Assembly: GCA_900539655.1 (NCBI GenBank)
Contig: UQCR01000194.1
Coordinates: forward strand, 1 to 7,742
Origin: an uncultured Robinsoniella sp.
Lineage (GTDB): Bacteria; Bacillota; Clostridia; Lachnospirales; Lachnospiraceae
Length of the DNA: 7,742 nucleotides
Reading direction: 5' to 3'
The translations under genes and the position numbers were made by a program. The number at the start of each line of letters is the position of its first letter. Position 1 is the stretch's first letter. The notes below the pieces were generated by a model. The model made no database searches. It saw only the letters and a program-made list of their open reading frames with translations, and was not told the DNA's origin. Shown here in pieces: positions 6,412 to 7,742 of this stretch.

Positions 6412-6542
6412 ATAGAATTGCGTGGGAGTATTTCTTTATTTTTGGCTATAGCAAGAGAACAGAGAATTATGGGGTGAAAAGTACCACAGAAGGTACTTTA
6501 ATCGAAAAAGGAATGAGTTTTAGGAATGACCTTAAGAAATGA
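6412..6542 (+). pseudogene. Decayed LysR-family transcriptional regulator (fragment)
   Basis: AAAGGAG (6397-6403) lies eight bases before codon ATA at 6412, where a LysR gene would have ATG. The next codons give ELRGSISLFLAIAREQRI, resembling the conserved LysR N-terminus MELRxLxYFLAIAREx. A TGA at 6475-6477 then ends the frame. In another frame, codons from about 6471 give GVKSTTEGTLIEKGMSF and then RNDLKK to a TGA at 6540-6542. This resembles the LysR segment LGVxLF...TLTEEGMLxRxRAEEI that ends the winged helix-turn-helix. The recognition helix and the effector domain are missing, so the gene cannot work. The resemblance is judged by eye on short fragments. The two T-N11-A boxes upstream support it independently. 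A 28-codon ORF from ATG 6391 spans the first fragment but is probably not a real peptide gene. Confidence 0.5.
6478..6499. repeat. Perfect hairpin within the LysR remnant
   Basis: AAAGTACC (6478-6485) pairs perfectly with GGTACTTT (6492-6499) around a 6-nt loop. It directly follows the TGA of the first remnant fragment and lies close to where the reading frame shifts. No T-run follows, so terminator activity would be weak. It may mark the deletion junction. Confidence 0.45.
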
Positions 6543-6630
6543 GCTTTAGGATTGATCTTAAGGAATAAGTTTTAGGATTGATCTTCAGAAATGAGCTTTA
6601 GGATTGACCTTCAGAAATAGGCTTTAATGG
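6510..6630. repeat. 26-bp tandem repeat, about 4.6 copies
   Basis: Copies begin at 6510, 6536, 6562 and 6588, with a partial fifth at 6614. Each reads approximately GAAATGAGCTTTAGGATTGA followed by YCTTMA. Copies differ at only a few positions. The first copy coincides with the GMSFRNDLKK part of the LysR remnant, which suggests a piece of that dying gene was amplified by slippage. Because 26 is not a multiple of three, each copy shifts frame and the array cannot be a repeat domain. Confidence 0.85.
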
Positions 6631-6673
6631 AAAAAATAATTACCCTGCGCATTTATAGAAAAGGCACAGGGTA
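6631..6673 (-). terminator. Intrinsic terminator downstream of feoB
   Basis: Arms 6641-6650 and 6664-6673 form a 10-bp stem with one mismatch around a 13-nt loop. In the minus-strand RNA the stem is followed by ATTATTTTTT (6640-6631). The other side is AT-rich without a clean T-run, so the main direction is minus, ending the feoB transcript about 210 nt after its stop codon. Confidence 0.7.
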
Positions 6674-6880
6674 TATATTTTATATTCGAATTTAGAATTC
6701 TGTAACACGATATTCGTAGGCATATCTCTAATATATATGCAGCTGGGGAGACTCTCAATCCCCCAACTCGCTGATGTTGCTGGCATCTGCGTCAGAAATA
6801 TCTTACTGCCAATGCAGATTTTCTTCTGTAACTGCTGCGGCAATTCCTACAATACCTTGTGCTTAATGCCGGGATAAATA
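6674..6880 (-). other. Noncoding stretch between feoB and its terminator
   Basis: There is no intact gene here. It would form the 3' untranslated part of the feoB mRNA. One minus-strand frame is open apart from stops between pieces such as GIVGIAAAVTEENLHWQ and DISDADASNISELGD, which could be a decayed small gene that I do not recognise. A second hairpin (6741-6749 with 6760-6768, pairing in the minus RNA with wobbles) lacks a U-run. Confidence 0.3.
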
Positions 6881-7742
6881 TCATCCTATACCAAACAACC
6901 TCACCACAGACGTAAACACAAAACATACTACAATCCCTACAACTGACGGTACCACTACCGAGACAATCGTCCATTTTATACTTTGCGTCTCTTTGTGTAT
7001 CGTAAGGCACGTTGTGGAACATGGCCAGTGCATCAGGGTGAACAGCATGGTGCTGACTGCCGTAACCCAGGTCCATCCGTTCTGTACAAGAAGCTGCTTC
7101 AGTACATCCAGGTCATTTATTTCCATCAGACTTCCCTGTGCCATATATGTCATGATCATGATCGGTATTACAATTTCATTTGCCGGCAGCCCCAGAATGA
7201 AAGCAATTAATATTACACCGTCCATTCCCAGTAGTTTTGCAAAAGGATCCAGTGCTCTGGTGCAATGGGTCAGTACCGTCATATCACCAATTGACAGATT
7301 TGCCATCAGCCAGATAATCAGCCCGGCCGGTGCCGCTACCACAACTGCACGGGCTAAGACAAATAGTGTCCGGTCAAAAATCGAACGCACAATTACCTTT
7401 CCGATCTGAGGCCTCCGGTAAGGCGGTAGCTCCAGTGTAAATGAGGAAGGCATTCCTTTTAATATAGTCTTAGATAATAACTTGGATACCACAAGAGTCA
7501 TCAGTATGCCAAGTACAATCATACCGGCTAAAATGACTGCCGACAACAGCGACGAAAATACACCTGTAACCTTTCCTACAAAAAACATTGAAATAACGGA
7601 TATTAAAATGGGCAGTCGTCCATTGCAGGGGACAAAATTATTGGTGATCATGGCTATGAAACGTTCCCTGGGCGAATCGATAATACGGCAGCCGATGATG
7701 CCGGCTGCGTTACAGCCAAATCCCATGCACATGGTATATGTA
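6881..7742 (-). CDS. feoB: Ferrous iron transport protein B, C-terminal part (5' end outside window)
   Basis: At least 286 residues of the membrane domain of FeoB, the inner-membrane Fe(II) importer, are present. The N-terminal GTPase lies beyond the right edge, and the frame is open to the edge, so no start codon is claimed. The conserved MGFGCNAAG segment is followed by the Gate-type motif NNFVPCNGRLPILI, several transmembrane helices, the second gate region around GLPANEIVIPIMI, and LMHWPCSTTCLTIHKET, the counterpart of the FeoB PC-x-A/T-x-x-x-x-x-x-E signature. The CNGRLP variant replaces the enterobacterial CGARLP. The C-terminus ends at a TGA and is of normal extent, with no sign of truncation. 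Iron supply may be relevant to the iron-dependent alcohol dehydrogenase nearby, but they are separate transcription units. Confidence 0.93.
   Translation of the reverse strand, partial: TYTMCMGFGCNAAGIIGCRIIDSPRERFIAMITNNFVPCNGRLPILISVISMFFVGKVTGVFSSLLSAVILAGMIVLGILMTLVVSKLLSKTILKGMPSSFTLELPPYRRPQIGKVIVRSIFDRTLFVLARAVVVAAPAGLIIWLMANLSIGDMTVLTHCTRALDPFAKLLGMDGVILIAFILGLPANEIVIPIMIMTYMAQGSLMEINDLDVLKQLLVQNGWTWVTAVSTMLFTLMHWPCSTTCLTIHKETQSIKWTIVSVVVPSVVGIVVCFVFTSVVRLFGIG

Noticed and set aside
6391..6477. 28-codon ORF as a signal peptide precursor for the AgrC-like kinase
   Set aside because: The sequence has no cysteine/serine macrocycle core or leader pattern. Its helix matches a LysR N-terminus better, and it is over 4 kb from the kinase without an agrB-like gene.
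6640..6843. 67-codon minus-strand open frame after feoB
   Set aside because: It starts with TTG without a ribosome site, and its end reads through the feoB terminator stem. I see no recognisable motif.
6993..7409. 138-codon plus-strand open frame
   Set aside because: It is antisense to the FeoB membrane domain, which has clear motifs.

Overview
The window looks like chromosome of a low-GC Firmicute, most likely a Clostridia/Lachnospiraceae gut-type anaerobe. This is an inference from the AT-rich DNA, the purine-rich Shine-Dalgarno sites, a clostridial-type FeoB with a CNGRLP motif, a GHKL/LytTR signalling pair and an oxygen-sensitive-type iron alcohol dehydrogenase. Every intact gene is on the minus strand. 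I see no tRNA, rRNA, CRISPR array or insertion sequence.

Read in the direction of transcription (high to low coordinates), the window opens with the C-terminal part of feoB (6881 to the right edge), followed by about 210 nt of noncoding DNA ending in an intrinsic terminator (6631-6673). Then comes a degenerate plus-strand area (about 6391-6630). It holds what I read as the wreck of a divergently oriented LysR-type regulator: a Shine-Dalgarno, a start codon decayed to ATA, a recognisable N-terminal helix and a second fragment in another frame. That fragment runs into a 26-bp tandem repeat (4.6 copies).

The 260-nt gap at 6131-6390 is regulatory. It contains a good minus-strand promoter (6220-6249) preceded by two T-N11-A boxes centred near -36 and -66, which is the textbook layout for LysR-type activation. 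That promoter would drive an unrecognised 78-aa helical protein, then an OmpR/EnvZ-type histidine kinase (508 aa from the preferred start), its overlapping OmpR-family response regulator, and an iron-containing alcohol dehydrogenase. The run ends at a strong terminator (2286-2333). A strong Shine-Dalgarno and a 9-codon ORF sit directly before the kinase. Together this reads as a signal-responsive alcohol/aldehyde redox operon that has probably lost its local LysR activator.

The last transcription unit is a LytTR response regulator followed with zero gap by a GHKL (AgrC-like) sensor kinase. Beyond it, a minus-strand extended -10 promoter overlapped by a perfect TACTG-N4-CAGTA palindrome, then a leader rich in inverted repeats, points out of the left edge toward an unseen gene that may be the target of the LytTR system.
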